A stretch of DNA of 64,000 bases from Geobacter sp. (GCA_003490025.1 DNJC01000055.1:70000-133999); one strand, 5' to 3'. Shown: positions 1 through 9,502, counted from the first letter of the stretch. Notes: generated by a model from the letters alone, not told the origin. Made by a program: numbers and translations.

Positions 1-15
1 CGTGTCAGGGATCGG

Positions 16-447
16 TCACTTCCGTTGCTGCAGCAGTTCCGCCACCTTGCCTGCCACGTTCGCCGTGAGGCCCAGGCAGCGGCTTTTACCGTTGGCCGTG
101 AGCACCTTGCAGCAGGTGGCGCCGTACTCGGCCTTGAACCAGCGGTGCAGCTCGCGGGTCAGGGCGGAGGTCGCCTTCTTGTCACCCTGCAGCACCAGCC
201 CAAAGGCCATGGTCCCCCCCGCCACGGCGCCGCAGACGCAGCCGGAGCCGGAGCCGCCCCCGAAGCCGGCGGCAAGCCTCACCACGTCGTCGCTCACCCC
301 GGGAACGAAGGCATTCCTGACCGAGGCGAGGACCGCTTCGGCGCAGTGCATCTTGCCGGAGCGGTAGAACCCTTCCGCCTCGGTGGCCACCATTTCGGCC
401 ACCGGCTCGTACACCTTTTCCACAACATTCATTCTTGCCGAGAACAC
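16..447 (-). CDS. C_GCAxxG_C_C family putative redox protein
   Basis: The 143-residue product carries the spaced cysteines of the C_GCAxxG_C_C family: HCAE near the N-terminus, a glycine-rich GSGCVCGA segment in the middle, then TCCK and SRCLG near the C-terminus. The family is presumed redox-active or metal-binding; its reaction is not known. I chose the GTG at 447 because an AAGGAGGT ribosome site lies 6 bases before it; an in-frame ATG at 432 is too far from that site. The longer reading frame upstream runs through GC-rich intergenic repeats and is not credible. It stands alone downstream of the RND operon, same strand. Confidence 0.85.
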   Translation of the reverse strand: MFSARMNVVEKVYEPVAEMVATEAEGFYRSGKMHCAEAVLASVRNAFVPGVSDDVVRLAAGFGGGSGSGCVCGAVAGGTMAFGLVLQGDKKATSALTRELHRWFKAEYGATCCKVLTANGKSRCLGLTANVAGKVAELLQQRK

Positions 448-544
448 GCTAAGACCTCCTTGAAAAAGGCCGGAACCGACCCGACCTGCTCGCTTCAAAT
501 TCCGTACACCAGCCACTGCATGGTCGGCGAACACCAATGCCGCC

Positions 545-660
545 GGCACTTCATGTCGCTCCCGCCCCCGGAGGGGGAGGGCCGGGGAGGGGGCTCGGCG
601 ACGGTCATGCGAGAATCCCCCCTCCCGACCTCCCCCCTCCGGGGGGAGGAGCATGCAGCT
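545..660. repeat. GC-rich palindromic intergenic repeat
   Basis: This intergenic stretch contains runs of CCCTCC and GGAGGG that can fold back on each other (for example CCCCCTCCGGGGGGAGG near 635-652). Closely similar pieces recur at about 18.37-18.50, 27.54-27.67 and 62.95-63.18 kb, so it is a dispersed repeat and not coding sequence. Confidence 0.6.
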
Positions 661-677
661 CAACCTAAACCTTGACC

Positions 678-3600
678 TCAACCTGCTTCTAGCCCAGCCT
701 GTTTTTTATGCTTCTCCTTCCACGACTCCACCATGAAGTAGAGGATCGGGATGGTGATCCTGGAAAGGGTCGTGGAGGCTATCTCGCCGCACATCATGGC
801 GAGGGCGAGCCCCTGGAAGATGGGATCGAACAGGATCACGAAACTCCCGACCACGACCGCCGCCGCGGTCAAGAGCATCGGGCGGAACCTGACTGCCCCC
901 GCGTCGATGATCGCCTCGTCCAGGGGCATCCCCTCGCGTCGCCGCAGCTCGGCGAAGTCGATCAGGATGATGGAGTTACGGACGATGATCCCGGCCAGGG
1001 CGATGAAGCCGATCATGCTGGTGGCGGTGAAGAAGGCGCCCATGAGCGCGTGCCCCGGCAGGATGCCGATCAGGGTGAGCGGGATCGGCGCCATGATCAC
1101 CAGCGGCGTGGTGAAGTCCTTGAACCAGGCGACCACCAGCACGTAGATGAGGACCATCACCGCGGCGAAGGCGGCACCCAGGTCGCGGAACACCTCGTAG
1201 GTGATGTGCCACTCGCCGTCCCACTTGATCCCCGGGCGCTCCTCGTTCCAGGGCTGGCTCGCGGCGCGCTGCTCGATATGGTAGCCGCCCGGGAGCGCGA
1301 TCTCGTCGATATCCTTCTGCATCTTCAGGATGGCGTAGACCGGCGCCTCGATCACCCCCGCCACGTCGCCGATGACGTAGACCACGCTCTTCATGTTCTT
1401 CCTGTAGAGCGACTTTTCCTCGACCCCCCTGACCACGCGGACCAGCTCGGAGAGCGGGACGTTCCCCCGGCTTCCGGCCAGGTAGATGGAGGAGAGCGAG
1501 GAGACGTCGCTGCGGGAAGCTGCCGGCAGGCGGAGGTTGATGTAGATCGGCTCCTTTTCCTGGGGGACGTGCATGAGCCCCACGTCGGTCCCCCCCACCG
1601 CCATCTTGAGGGTCTGCACCACCTGCGCCGCGTCCACCCCGGAAAGCGCCGCCTTCTCGCGGTTCACCTCGAAGCGGAGGCTCGGCTGATCGTCCTCCTG
1701 GTACCAGTCGGCGTCGACCACCCCTTGCGTCCCCTTGAAGATGTCCCTCACCTTCCTGGCGATGGCGACGCGGCTCTCCTGGTTCGGCCCGTACACCTCG
1801 GCAACCAGCGTGGAGAGCACCGGCGGCCCGGGCGGGATCTCGGCCACCTTGAGCCTTGCGCCGTAGCGGTCCGTGATAGCCTTCAGCGCCGGGCGGATCC
1901 TCTTGGCGATATCGTGCGACTGCTGGGCCCGGTCCTCTTTCTTGACGAGGTTGACCTGGACCTCCGCCACCGTCGGCCCCTTCCTCAGATAATAGTGGCG
2001 CACCAGGCCGTTGAAGTTGAAGGGGGAGCTGGTCCCGACGTAGTTCTGGAAATCGGTCACCTCGGGGACCTTCCTGAGCGCGTCCCCAAGCTCGGCCACC
2101 ATGCGGGCGTTTTCCTCCAGCGTGGTCCCCTCCGGCGCGTCCACGATCAGCTGCAGTTCGCTCTTGTTGTCGAACGGGAGCATCTTGACCGTGACCGCCT
2201 TGAAGTAGATCAGCGAGCAGGAGACCAGGAGCAGCACCACGACCATGGTGAGGAAGCCGAAGCGGACCTTCTTGTCGTGCAAGAGCCTTCCCATGAGGCG
2301 CCGGTAGAACTCCGTCACCTTGCTTTCCTCGGGCGGAGCGTCGGAGCCGAAGTGCGACTCCCCCTTCATGAAACGGTAGGCGAAGTACGGGGTGACGGTC
2401 AGCGCGATCAGGAGCGAGAAGATCATCGCCATCGAGGCGCCGACCGGGATCGGGCGCATGTAGGGACCCATCAGCCCGCCGACGAACCCCATCGGGAGGA
2501 TGGAGGCGATGACGGCCAGGGTGGCGAGCATGGTGGGGTTGCCGATCTCGTCGACGGCGCGCACCGCCGCCTCCAGCGGCTTGAACTTCGTGGTGGTGAA
2601 GTAGCGGTGGATGTTCTCCACCACGACGATGGCGTCGTCGACCAGGATCCCGATGGAGAAGATGAGCGCGAACAGTGTGATCCGGTTCAGCGTGTAGCCG
2701 ATCCGGTTGAAGATGAACATGGTGAGCGCCAGCGTGACCGGTATCGCTATCGCCGCCACGGCGCCGGCGCGCCACCCCATGAAGAGCGCGATCAGTATGG
2801 TGACCGAGATGGCGGCCAGGAACATGTGGAACAGGAGCTCGTCGTTCTTCTCCTTGGCCGTCTCGCCGTAGTTCCTGGTCACCGTCACCTGCATCTCGGA
2901 CGGGATGATCTTCCCCTTCTGGAACTCGACCCGCTTCAGGAGCTCCTCGGCCACCCAGGTCGCGTTGGCCCCTTTCCTCTTGGCGATGGCGATGGTGACC
3001 GCCGGGTAATCCGCCGCCCCTCCCTTCAGCCCCTTGTGGGACGCCGCCGGACCCAGGCCGAAGAAGACGTAGTCCTTGGGTTCCTGTACCCCGTCCTCGA
3101 CGGTTGCCACGTCCGCGAGGTAGACCGGGCGGCCGTCCTTCACGCTGACCACCAGGCGCTCCGCCTGCGCCGGATCGGCGATGAAGCTCCCCGCGTCGAG
3201 GCTGTACTGCCGGTTATCCGAAGAGAGGTCGCCGGCCCGCTGCGACACGTTCCCCTTCTCCAGCGCCCCCATGACCTGGACCGGGGTGAGCCCGTAGGAG
3301 GAGAGTCTCGCCGCGTCCAGCCTCACCTGAAGTTGCCGGGAAAGCCCCCCCTTGATCTCCGACTGGGCGACGTTGTCGACCTTCTGCAGGTCGTCGCAGA
3401 GTTCCCTCGCCACCCTCCTCAGCGCGTGGTGGTCGTAGCGGTCCGACCAGAGGGTGAGGGAGAGGATCGGGACGTCGTCGATCGACTTGGAAACCACCAG
3501 CGGTTCGCCCGCGCCCGGAGGGAGGAGGTTGCGGTTGCTCGTCACCTTGTTGTACAGCTTGACGAGCGACTCCTCCATGTTCTGGCCGACCAGGAAGCGG

Positions 3601-3896
3601 ACCGTGATGATCCCCATCCCCTCGCGGCTCGCGGAATAGATGTACTCGACCCCGTTGATCTCCCAGATCTTCTTCTCGAAGACGCTGACCACCCGCTCCT
3701 CCACCTCCTTGGGCGAGGAGCCCGGCATGGGTAGGTAGACGTCCACCATCGGGACCACGATCTGCGGCTCCTCCTCGCGGGGGGTCGCGATCACCGAGTA
3801 GAGCCCGATGAGCAGCGAGGCGACCACGATGAGCGGCGTCAGCTTGGAATCTATGAAGGCGCGGGCGATCTTCCCCGCGAAACCCAGGTTATTCAT
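678..3896 (-). CDS. RND-family efflux pump, inner-membrane permease
   Basis: A 1072-residue resistance-nodulation-division transporter of the usual AcrB/MdtB length, which exports substrates with proton motive force. Visible marks are the N-terminal membrane helix, two large periplasmic loops, and the fourth-helix motif GILVDDAIVVVEN with the paired aspartates used for proton relay, followed by a second helix block near residues 900-1050. It is the last gene of an operon with its adaptor (3951-5045) and outer-membrane channel (5042-6385). The substrate cannot be told from the sequence; it looks more like hydrophobe/multidrug pumps than CzcA-type metal pumps, but that is tentative. Confidence 0.93.
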   Translation of the reverse strand: MNNLGFAGKIARAFIDSKLTPLIVVASLLIGLYSVIATPREEEPQIVVPMVDVYLPMPGSSPKEVEERVVSVFEKKIWEINGVEYIYSASREGMGIITVRFLVGQNMEESLVKLYNKVTSNRNLLPPGAGEPLVVSKSIDDVPILSLTLWSDRYDHHALRRVARELCDDLQKVDNVAQSEIKGGLSRQLQVRLDAARLSSYGLTPVQVMGALEKGNVSQRAGDLSSDNRQYSLDAGSFIADPAQAERLVVSVKDGRPVYLADVATVEDGVQEPKDYVFFGLGPAASHKGLKGGAADYPAVTIAIAKRKGANATWVAEELLKRVEFQKGKIIPSEMQVTVTRNYGETAKEKNDELLFHMFLAAISVTILIALFMGWRAGAVAAIAIPVTLALTMFIFNRIGYTLNRITLFALIFSIGILVDDAIVVVENIHRYFTTTKFKPLEAAVRAVDEIGNPTMLATLAVIASILPMGFVGGLMGPYMRPIPVGASMAMIFSLLIALTVTPYFAYRFMKGESHFGSDAPPEESKVTEFYRRLMGRLLHDKKVRFGFLTMVVVLLLVSCSLIYFKAVTVKMLPFDNKSELQLIVDAPEGTTLEENARMVAELGDALRKVPEVTDFQNYVGTSSPFNFNGLVRHYYLRKGPTVAEVQVNLVKKEDRAQQSHDIAKRIRPALKAITDRYGARLKVAEIPPGPPVLSTLVAEVYGPNQESRVAIARKVRDIFKGTQGVVDADWYQEDDQPSLRFEVNREKAALSGVDAAQVVQTLKMAVGGTDVGLMHVPQEKEPIYINLRLPAASRSDVSSLSSIYLAGSRGNVPLSELVRVVRGVEEKSLYRKNMKSVVYVIGDVAGVIEAPVYAILKMQKDIDEIALPGGYHIEQRAASQPWNEERPGIKWDGEWHITYEVFRDLGAAFAAVMVLIYVLVVAWFKDFTTPLVIMAPIPLTLIGILPGHALMGAFFTATSMIGFIALAGIIVRNSIILIDFAELRRREGMPLDEAIIDAGAVRFRPMLLTAAAVVVGSFVILFDPIFQGLALAMMCGEIASTTLSRITIPILYFMVESWKEKHKKQAGLEAG

Positions 3897-3950
3897 TCAT
3901 CTCTCCACTTATGGGAAGGTGCTTCAGGCAATGCTCCCGGATTTGTGCCG

Positions 3951-5045
3951 TTACTGCACCTTGGCGCCGTCGGTCATGCGCTCCATGCCGGCTGTGACGA
4001 TGCGCTCGCCGGCAGTAAGCCCCGAAAGGACCTCGACGCGGTCGCCCAGCGTCCTGCCCAGCCTGACCAGTCTGAGCCTCCCGGTCCCTTCCGCCCCGAC
4101 CACCCAGAGCGAGGTGAGCGCCCCGCGCGTCACGACCGCCGACGCGGGAACCGCCACTCCCTGCCGGGAACCGGTCTTGAAGAAGGCCTTGCCGTAACTC
4201 CCGGAACGAAGCCCGCGGGAGGGGACGTCTACCTTGACGGTGAAGGTGCGGCTCGCCGGGTCCACCACCGGCACAACCTCGGAGACCCGCCCCGTCGCCG
4301 GCGCACCCTCTACCGCGATCCCCAACTGGTCCCCCACCCTCACCTTACCGATGAGTCCTTCGGGTGCGGCCACTTCCAGGCGGAAACCTTCATCCCCTTC
4401 CACCGTCATGAGCGGGGTTCCCGGGAACACGGTCTGCCCCGCCTCGGTCTGCCTGGCCACCACCACCCCCGAGATCGGGGAGGTCACTTGGCCGTAGCCG
4501 GCCACGGCCCCGGCGGCCTTGGCGCCCTGGCGCGCCTGGCTCAACCGCGCCTCGGCCCTGGCGACCCCCTGGGCCGCGACTTCCTGCTCGGTCCTGCGGG
4601 TGTCGAATTCCTGGCGGGTCACCGCCTGCTCGGAGATGAGCCTGCCGTACCTCTCGAAGGTGACGTCCGCCAGCTTCTTGCGGGCATGCGCCTCGTCCAG
4701 CGCACGGGCCGCCTCTTCGACCCCGGCGGCTGCGCCGGCCGAAGCCGCGCCGCTCTCGGCCGCCTCTATGGCTACCAGGAGCTTCCCCTTGCCGACCCGG
4801 TCCCCTTCCTTGGCGTAGACGCCGGTCACGCTCCCGGCAAGGCGCGAAGATACCACGGCCGTCGACCGCGCCCTGACCGTGCCGACCGCCTCCTGGACAT
4901 CGGGTATCAGCTCCGCCGCCACGGCCGAAACGGTCGCTCCCTGCACCACTGGCGGCGCGCTCTGCGCCACCGGCTCGTGCTTTTTCCCGCATCCCAAGAC
5001 TGTCGCTATCAAAAGGGCAAAAACAGCAGCCCGGCAGCTTCTCAT
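3951..5045 (-). CDS. RND efflux adaptor (membrane fusion lipoprotein)
   Basis: This 364-residue periplasmic adaptor bridges the inner-membrane pump and the outer-membrane channel. It begins with a short hydrophobic signal and a lipobox (VLGC, Cys near residue 19), so it is probably a lipoprotein. A biotinyl/lipoyl-like half motif, an alanine-rich coiled-coil hairpin (about residues 95-165) and a second lipoyl half (GVVVARQTEAGQTV) follow, then the beta-barrel region. Its start codon overlaps the stop of the upstream channel gene as ATGA, indicating translational coupling. Confidence 0.92.
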   Translation of the reverse strand: MRSCRAAVFALLIATVLGCGKKHEPVAQSAPPVVQGATVSAVAAELIPDVQEAVGTVRARSTAVVSSRLAGSVTGVYAKEGDRVGKGKLLVAIEAAESGAASAGAAAGVEEAARALDEAHARKKLADVTFERYGRLISEQAVTRQEFDTRRTEQEVAAQGVARAEARLSQARQGAKAAGAVAGYGQVTSPISGVVVARQTEAGQTVFPGTPLMTVEGDEGFRLEVAAPEGLIGKVRVGDQLGIAVEGAPATGRVSEVVPVVDPASRTFTVKVDVPSRGLRSGSYGKAFFKTGSRQGVAVPASAVVTRGALTSLWVVGAEGTGRLRLVRLGRTLGDRVEVLSGLTAGERIVTAGMERMTDGAKVQ

Positions 5046-6385
5046 CGCATGACCTCCTTCAGAAATACACCCGCGCGGAAATAGATCTCCCCGGTCGAGG
5101 CGAAGTAGCTGTTCTCCACCTCCACGAGGGATGCCCGCGACCTGTTGCGCGCCGCCTCCGCGTCCATCAGCTCGACTATCGAGGAGAGGCCGTTACCGAA
5201 GCGAAGCCCCACCAGGCGCAGCCCTTCTTCCGCATCCCTCACCGCGGCGCGGGCGCTTTCCAGCCTCAGGGCAGCCTCCTGGCGGTGCAGCACGCTTTCC
5301 GTCACCTGGAGCGCCACTTCCCTCCGCTCGTTCTCAAGGAGCGCCGCCGCCCCCTTCCTTGCCAGTTCCGCCTTCTCCTTCTCGTGGGAGCGCCGGGCTC
5401 CGTCGAAGAGCTCCCAGCGGAGGTTCACGCCGACGTTCCAGGAGTCCTTGTCCGCCCCGAGCGGCAGGTCGCGGTCGTTCAGCTGGTATCCCCCCCTGGC
5501 GTACAGCGTGGGGAGAAAGGCATTTCTCGCCTGCTTCACGGCAATCTCGCCCTTTTGCACCGACTTCTCGGCGAGCTTCAGGTCCGGCCGGCTAAGCCGG
5601 GCCAGCGCCACCAGCTCCCCCTGCGCGAGCGCCGGTTCCTGAAGTTTCGCAACCTCGCCTGTATCCAGCACGCCCCCCTCCGGGCCGCCGGCCACGAGGT
5701 TCAGCCTCATCCGCGCCAGGAGCAGGTCGTTCTTGGCCGAAACCAGCCTCTGTTCCGCCTCCGCGAGCGCCGTGGCCGCCCTTAACCGGTCCGACTTGAG
5801 ACCGATACCGTCCTTCTCGCGCACGCCTGCCAGGCGGTCATGCTCCCTGGCCGTTGCCAGCGCCTGGTCCGCGATCTCCCCGTAGGCCCGGGCCTTGCGC
5901 ACCCCCAGGTAGGCAAGGTACACCCTGAACGCGACCTCCTCCCGCCTTCCCTGCAGCGAGAGCGCTGCCGCCTCGGCCCCCTTTCCGGCCAACTCCACCC
6001 CGGTAGCTATACCGAGATCGAGCAGCGGCTGTTCGAAGGTCAGCGCGGTCCTGAAGTCGGCGCGGGCCGAGGGGTTATTGAGCGCATCGGCGGAGAAGTC
6101 ACTGGCGGGGTTGATGCGACCCTCGTCCAGCTTCATCATGAAAACGCTGCTCGGCGTGTTGGAGAGAGCGGCGCCGCTTTCCAGGAAGAGACGGGGGAGA
6201 TACCTGCTCCGGCTGGCGGCGACATCCTGCTCCGCGGCCCCCTTCTCCAGCTCCGCCGCCTTCAGCAGGTTGTTGCTGGTCAAGGCACGGCCCACCGCCT
6301 CTTGCAGCGTGACGACCTCCCCGAATGCCGGCGCCGCGGATAAAAGGAGCAGCGCGGCCAGCAGCGTTTGAATCTTATGGATCAC
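5042..6385 (-). CDS. TolC-like outer-membrane efflux channel
   Basis: A 447-residue outer-membrane factor with a cleavable signal peptide (cleavage expected after PAFG, about residue 22) and the two repeated alpha-helical coiled-coil halves typical of the TolC/OEP family, rich in Ala, Leu and Glu. It is the first gene of the three-gene efflux operon and starts after a GGAGGT site. An AT-rich near-palindrome lies about 45 bases upstream and may be the operator that controls the operon. Confidence 0.92.
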   Translation of the reverse strand: MIHKIQTLLAALLLLSAAPAFGEVVTLQEAVGRALTSNNLLKAAELEKGAAEQDVAASRSRYLPRLFLESGAALSNTPSSVFMMKLDEGRINPASDFSADALNNPSARADFRTALTFEQPLLDLGIATGVELAGKGAEAAALSLQGRREEVAFRVYLAYLGVRKARAYGEIADQALATAREHDRLAGVREKDGIGLKSDRLRAATALAEAEQRLVSAKNDLLLARMRLNLVAGGPEGGVLDTGEVAKLQEPALAQGELVALARLSRPDLKLAEKSVQKGEIAVKQARNAFLPTLYARGGYQLNDRDLPLGADKDSWNVGVNLRWELFDGARRSHEKEKAELARKGAAALLENERREVALQVTESVLHRQEAALRLESARAAVRDAEEGLRLVGLRFGNGLSSIVELMDAEAARNRSRASLVEVENSYFASTGEIYFRAGVFLKEVMR

Positions 6386-6427
6386 CCGACGACCTCCTTG
6401 CGGGAACGATTATAAGCGCCAATCAGA

Positions 6428-6451
6428 ATATATATGAATCTTTATATATAT
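6428..6451. promoter_or_regulatory. Candidate operator upstream of RND efflux operon
   Basis: A 24-base AT-rich inverted repeat with 11-base arms (ATATATATGAA / TTTATATATAT, one mismatch) separated by TC. It sits 43 bases upstream of the outer-membrane-factor start, where a repressor site or the promoter would be expected. No regulator gene is adjacent, so the binding protein is unknown. Confidence 0.4.
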
Positions 6452-6576
6452 ACTACCGGGCGTAATGTCAACCATTTAATAACCCGTAACCTCATGAGAT
6501 GCAAGGATTTTTTACCACTCATTAGAGACGGTTTGGAGTTTATGTCCTTGAATTCGCTGGCCGCTTCCCCTCCGGG

Positions 6577-6614
6577 CAAAAAAAATCGGCGTGCCTCGCG
6601 GGAAGCACACCGAT
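6577..6614 (-). terminator. Rho-independent terminator after DUF815 gene
   Basis: On the minus strand ATCGGTGTGC and GCACGCCGAT pair as a 10-base stem with one G-U-type mismatch around a CTTCCCGCGAG loop, directly followed by eight T residues. It lies about 40 bases after the stop of the ATPase gene. Confidence 0.8.
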
Positions 6615-6653
6615 CTCTTCATGCCCAAAATTTCAGATCCGCACCTGCCGGTC

Positions 6654-7544
6654 TCAGCCCCCCTGGCTCAGCAGGTAGCGTCCGACCCAGTTCTTGGAGA
6701 ACTGGAAGGCGGTCCTTCCGCAGCGCTTGGTCTTGTCGTGCGACCACTGGATCGCGTCGAGTTCCAGTTCCTTGCTCCAGGGAATCTTGATGTCGCGCTT
6801 CTCCGCCTCGCGCTCCACGCAGAGCCGGACCGCATCGAGGTAGCGGTCCTGGTTGAAGACGTGGAAGGGAACCCACAGGCCGAAGCGGTCCGAGAGGGAA
6901 ACCTTCTCCTCCATCGCCTCGCTCTGCTGCAACTCCCCGTTCACGAACTTGCCGCCGATGAGATCGCTCTCGTACTCCGGCAGCAGGTGGCGCCGGTTCG
7001 AGGTGACGTAGATCAGCACGTTTTCCGGCGCCGAGTAGACGGAGCCGTCCAGGGCGCTCTTGAGCATCTTGTAGCTCAGCTCCCCCACCTCGAAGGTGAG
7101 GTCGTCGCAGAGGAGGATGAACCGGAACGGCTCGTTTTCCACCGAGCTGAAGATATCGGAGAGATAGATGAGGTCATCCTTCTCCACCTGGATGACCCGC
7201 AGTCCCTCCGAGGCGAACTCGTTCAGAAGGGCCTTGACGAGGGACGATTTGCCGGTGCCGCGCGACCCCCACAGGAGCGCGTTGTTGGCCGGCATCCCCT
7301 TCAGGAACTGGCGGGTGTTGCTGATCATGACCTCCTTCTGCTTTTCGCAGCCGAGGAGGTCCTCCAGCCTGGTGTTATCCGTCACCTTGACCGCCTCGAG
7401 GTAGCCGGAGAAGGAATGGCGCCGCCAGCTTGCGGCGTGGCACTTGGTCCAGTCGACCGCTTTGACGGCCTTGGGGAGCAGCATTTCGACAGAGCTCAGC
7501 ACGCGTTCGAGCTGGGCGACAACTTCCGGTTTCAGATTCAACAT
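6654..7544 (-). CDS. AAA-type ATP-binding protein (DUF815)
   Basis: The 296-residue protein has a P-loop (LLWGSRGTGKSSLV, about residues 95-108), a Walker-B-like segment (FILLCDDLTFE) and a sensor-1-like TSNRRHLLPE motif, the arrangement of the DUF815 family of AAA ATPases. The substrate of the family is unknown. The C-terminal region has basic and aromatic residues (WSHDKTKRCGRTAFQF) conserved in this group. It is a single-gene unit with its own terminator. Confidence 0.88.
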   Translation of the reverse strand: MLNLKPEVVAQLERVLSSVEMLLPKAVKAVDWTKCHAASWRRHSFSGYLEAVKVTDNTRLEDLLGCEKQKEVMISNTRQFLKGMPANNALLWGSRGTGKSSLVKALLNEFASEGLRVIQVEKDDLIYLSDIFSSVENEPFRFILLCDDLTFEVGELSYKMLKSALDGSVYSAPENVLIYVTSNRRHLLPEYESDLIGGKFVNGELQQSEAMEEKVSLSDRFGLWVPFHVFNQDRYLDAVRLCVEREAEKRDIKIPWSKELELDAIQWSHDKTKRCGRTAFQFSKNWVGRYLLSQGG

Positions 7545-7709
7545 GTTCTATTTCCGTCCTGTTTGTGTCGGCTCCCGACCGCCAAATGGCGGGCAGGCGC
7601 TGGAGTATGGCCCCGGCAGATGCAGCTAAACCACGAATCCCGGAGAAAAAAGTCCAACCTGTATACGTCATCGCACGGCCTGCTGTCAAACAAAACGATG
7701 TACCGTCGG

Positions 7710-8468
7710 CTAATTGAGGCAGGGGGGGAGCGGCTTATCGCACAGGACCCAGGCGGTGAGCCCCGGGATTTTCACGCCGATCTTCGCCGCCATGATCAAC
7801 AGGGAGTTGTCCAGGTGGAGCAGCGTCCGGATGAACGCGGTGGCAAGAGTGCCGCCCTGCCAGCAACCGATGCCGTCCGTGCTTTTGCGCCAGCTGAGGA
7901 GCTTGAAGAGAAGGAGCTTGGGGAGGAGCAGCGAGCCGAAGAGGTAGCCCGACGAGAGTACCTGCAGCCCCGCCCTCTTCAGGAGCCGCTCGATGCCGTC
8001 CAGCCGGTAGCGCCTGTGGTGTCCAAGGAACCGATCGTGGTCGCAGTAGAGGGCCGGGAAAGCGGGCACCGTGACCAGCACCCTTGCTCCCACCTTGGCA
8101 TGGTCGCGTACCAGATCCTCCAGAAACCGGAGGTCATCCTGGATGTGCTCCACCACGTCCAGGAGCAGGACCAGGTCGTAGCGGTTCCCCTTCGGGGGCA
8201 ACCGGGTCATGTACCTCGCGGCGGGGAAGCTCTCCTCCAACCGCTGTATTTGCTGCGGGGTGAGGTTGATGTCGACGGCGGCAATCGAGGAGGTCCGGCC
8301 AAGGGCGCTGCAAAGCGTGCGGCTCAGAAAGCCGTCCCCGCACCCCACGTCGAGGATGGCGATCCCGTCGCGCAGGGTGGTTTCCAGCAGCTTGCCGATC
8401 GCCTTGACCCGCGCCGTTTCCCAGGGGTGCCTCCCAGCCGTCTCATCCCGCATCTCCCTGAGATCCAT
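7710..8468 (-). CDS. Class I SAM-dependent methyltransferase
   Basis: The 252-residue product contains the SAM-binding motif I (ILDVGCGDGFLSR), an acidic residue after the second strand (AAVDINL) and the DVVEHIQDD segment common to methyltransferase family 11/23 proteins. Two hydrophobic stretches near residues 165-180 and 215-235 suggest membrane association. The acceptor is unknown; such proteins often modify lipids, quinones or surface sugars. It lies 12 bases downstream of the PAP2 phosphatase gene, so the two are probably co-transcribed. Confidence 0.85.
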   Translation of the reverse strand: MDLREMRDETAGRHPWETARVKAIGKLLETTLRDGIAILDVGCGDGFLSRTLCSALGRTSSIAAVDINLTPQQIQRLEESFPAARYMTRLPPKGNRYDLVLLLDVVEHIQDDLRFLEDLVRDHAKVGARVLVTVPAFPALYCDHDRFLGHHRRYRLDGIERLLKRAGLQVLSSGYLFGSLLLPKLLLFKLLSWRKSTDGIGCWQGGTLATAFIRTLLHLDNSLLIMAAKIGVKIPGLTAWVLCDKPLPPCLN

Positions 8469-8480
8469 GCCGCCTCCCGA

Positions 8481-9455
8481 TCAGAACCGCAGTTCGCAGC
8501 CAAGGCCGGTAGCGTTGCCGGAGAGCATGGGCCGAAGCGACAAACGGCCGGCCACTGAAGATGCCGGTTTTCCTTCTTGTGCAGTTGCCACAGGGTGTGA
8601 GTAGTGCAGCAGGCGGGGGAGGATGAAGCCGGAGAAAAAACCTATCAGGGTCCCGGCCATGACGTCGGTGGCGTAGTGGTGGTCGGCCATGATGCGGACC
8701 ACGCCGTCTGCCGCGGCGAGCCCTATCCCGGTCAGGCAGGCCGCCCGGTCCGCTGCGGGATCGCGGTACAGCGACTGGTACTCGTGGTGGTTGCAGACCA
8801 GGCCCGCTCCGGTCAAGGCAAAGGCGATGTGGCCGCTCGCCATGCTCCGGTTTTCCTGGTTACCCTCGCAGACGCCGTTTTGGCAGTTGCGCTTGAACGG
8901 TTTCTCCCGGCCGATGGTGTCCTGCAGCAGAGCCGAGACGAAGGAGGTGAAGGCGAATGACTCCAGGTTCACCATCTCGGTCTGCCAAAGGGTATCCCAG
9001 GCGCCATCGCGGACGCCGAGGGTCGCTGCGGAATCGAGCACCGGCGCCGCGATCATCCCCCACATCAGGATGTCGCCGATGGTGTGCGCCGCGTCCCTGT
9101 CGTCGCGGCCTCCCAGCCGGAGCAGGTCCCGGATCGACTCGTCGAATCCGTTGCGGGCCTTCCACTTGGCATCGGGCCTGCCGTACTCGCTCTCGACGTA
9201 GATCGCTCCGGCGCCGACGAGTGCGACACCGAGGTAGTTCTCCGGACCCGCCCTGCGCCAGCGCCACGGAGCAGCGGAGTCCCCGCCCCCGGGAGCCGCC
9301 AGGCCGGCTGAGGCCGCGTCAGGTTGGGCGGCAGGTGAAGCGGTAAGAGAGAAGCCGGGAGGAGGAGCATCGGATGCCGCAGCGCAAGCCGGAGCCGCCG
9401 GGAGGATCAAGGCCAGCGATATCAGCGCGATGTGTGCGAAGGGGAATTTGGACAT
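8481..9455 (-). CDS. PAP2-family phosphatase, exported
   Basis: A 324-residue protein with a clear signal peptide (about residues 1-26, ending PACA) and the PAP2 superfamily motifs: a basic KPFKRN segment, MASGHIAF (catalytic His) and ADHHYATDVMAG (second catalytic His with Asp). These enzymes remove phosphate from lipid or isoprenoid phosphates at the periplasmic face. No ribosome-binding site precedes the ATG; instead a good promoter ends just before it, so translation may start from a leaderless message. The gene leads a two-gene unit with the methyltransferase. Confidence 0.87.
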   Translation of the reverse strand: MSKFPFAHIALISLALILPAAPACAAASDAPPPGFSLTASPAAQPDAASAGLAAPGGGDSAAPWRWRRAGPENYLGVALVGAGAIYVESEYGRPDAKWKARNGFDESIRDLLRLGGRDDRDAAHTIGDILMWGMIAAPVLDSAATLGVRDGAWDTLWQTEMVNLESFAFTSFVSALLQDTIGREKPFKRNCQNGVCEGNQENRSMASGHIAFALTGAGLVCNHHEYQSLYRDPAADRAACLTGIGLAAADGVVRIMADHHYATDVMAGTLIGFFSGFILPRLLHYSHPVATAQEGKPASSVAGRLSLRPMLSGNATGLGCELRF

Positions 9456-9489
9456 ACGATATTAAAGTCAATTAATATCGTGTTGTCAA
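9456..9489 (-). promoter_or_regulatory. Promoter with perfect inverted repeat, possibly leaderless
   Basis: On the minus strand TTGACA (9489-9484) is followed after exactly 17 bases by TTTAAT (9466-9461), placing the predicted transcript start at or within a base or two of the ATG (9455). A perfect 10-base inverted repeat, ACGATATTAA / TTAATATCGT with a 6-base spacer (9456-9481), covers the spacer and -10 element and looks like a repressor site. Confidence 0.6.
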
Positions 9490-9502
9490 ACCGGGGCTGC
9501 AG

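Noticed and set aside
708..3734. Very long open frame on the plus strand opposite the RND pump
   Set aside because: It is the antisense shadow of a GC-rich real gene; its product is a low-complexity Arg/His/Asp-rich string.
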